Source: Chrysogorgia sp. JL179-B06
Taxonomy: Eukaryota > Cnidaria > Anthozoa > Scleralcyonacea > Chrysogorgiidae
DNA: 64,000 nucleotides
Direction: 5' to 3'
Assembly: GCA_035772405.1 (NCBI GenBank)
Contig: JAYKKM010000072.1
Span: 747,501-811,500 of the forward strand
Position numbers and translations under genes: made by a program. Each line of letters starts with the position of its first letter. The stretch's first letter is position 1. Below the pieces are notes generated by a model. The model was given only the letters and a program-made list of their open reading frames with translations. It ran no database searches and had not been told where the DNA came from. Below, one piece after another: positions 63,540 through 64,000 of the stretch.

Positions 63540-63835
63540 ATGATTCCCGGACAGGAATCGAACCTGTAACCTTCTGATTGCCAGTGAGACGCTCTAACCA
63601 TTGAGCTACCGAGACTCAGATGGAGAGCGAAGGTTACAATAATGTACTGGTTCGACTGATATAAGCATTACTGATTTTGACTGCCTCATAGGCAGTACAT
63701 ACTACATGTATCAATCGAACCAGTACATCATCCTAACCTTCGTTCTCCATCTCTATGGCTCCGGGATTGGTCGGAGGTGTCTCAACAGCAATGGCAGAAG
63801 GTTACAGGTTCGATTCCTGTCCGGGAATCATTTTT
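63540..63835. mobile_element. Inverted pair of tRNA-derived SINEs
   Basis: The left copy (minus) has a full cloverleaf-like head: D arm GCTC/GAGC, T arm ACAGG-TTCGATT-CCTGT. The right copy repeats it on the plus strand in part, and the shared flank tgtactggttcga is also inverted. The last 160 bp of the window show nothing else. Confidence 0.7.
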
Positions 63836-64000
63836 CTGAGGATATGAGCTTGACGATCGTCCATATATCGTCCCCTTTACTAGCCTACGTCATAGTCTGT
63901 GAAATTTGAAAAACACAGACTATGAATCAGCGCCGTTAATCGTGTTCTACTAAGAGAAATGTAAATAGTAGACCACGATTCGTCGCCTAGAAAATTTGGC

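Overview
The window is animal nuclear DNA: AT-rich, with long introns, GT-AG splicing and a very high load of dispersed repeats. The gene structures, Penelope-like elements with a GIY-YIG domain, LINE 3' ends, many fold-back MITEs and ribozyme-bearing repeats suggest an early-branching invertebrate, most likely an anthozoan cnidarian. That assignment is an inference and not proven by the window.

Five protein-coding genes were rebuilt exon by exon. In every one the exon phases join and the reading frame stays open. On the minus strand, from left to right, they are HEXD (hexosaminidase D, 3 exons, 468 aa), CYB5R4 (cytochrome b5 reductase 4, 11 exons, 419 aa) and an SLC16 monocarboxylate-transporter-like gene (5 exons, 795 aa). 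On the plus strand are PRKAB (AMP-activated kinase beta subunit, 5 exons, 272 aa) and the 5' part of POLQ (DNA polymerase theta, 10 exons covering 851 aa of the helicase half; the gene runs off the right edge). SLC16 and PRKAB are divergent. The functions are lysosome-independent hexosaminidase, haem/flavin redox, solute transport, energy sensing and DNA end-joining; nothing suggests that they form one pathway.

The rest of the window is mobile and repetitive DNA. It includes four non-autonomous hAT-type elements with perfect 8-bp target duplications, TTAA-flanked MITEs, many fold-back elements (several nested), tRNA-derived and 5S-rRNA-like SINE sequence, LINE and Penelope fragments, and long micro- and minisatellites.

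The most striking item lies 185 bp upstream of the PRKAB start codon. It is a tandem element of exactly 274-bp period in which each unit carries a near-ideal hammerhead self-cleaving ribozyme, which is the layout of a metazoan retrozyme. It sits inside a TA microsatellite of a dispersed repeat whose relative about 8 kb away lacks it. The second notable point is that CYB5R4 has an intact reading frame but no CS (p23-like) domain between its cytochrome b5 and flavin domains.
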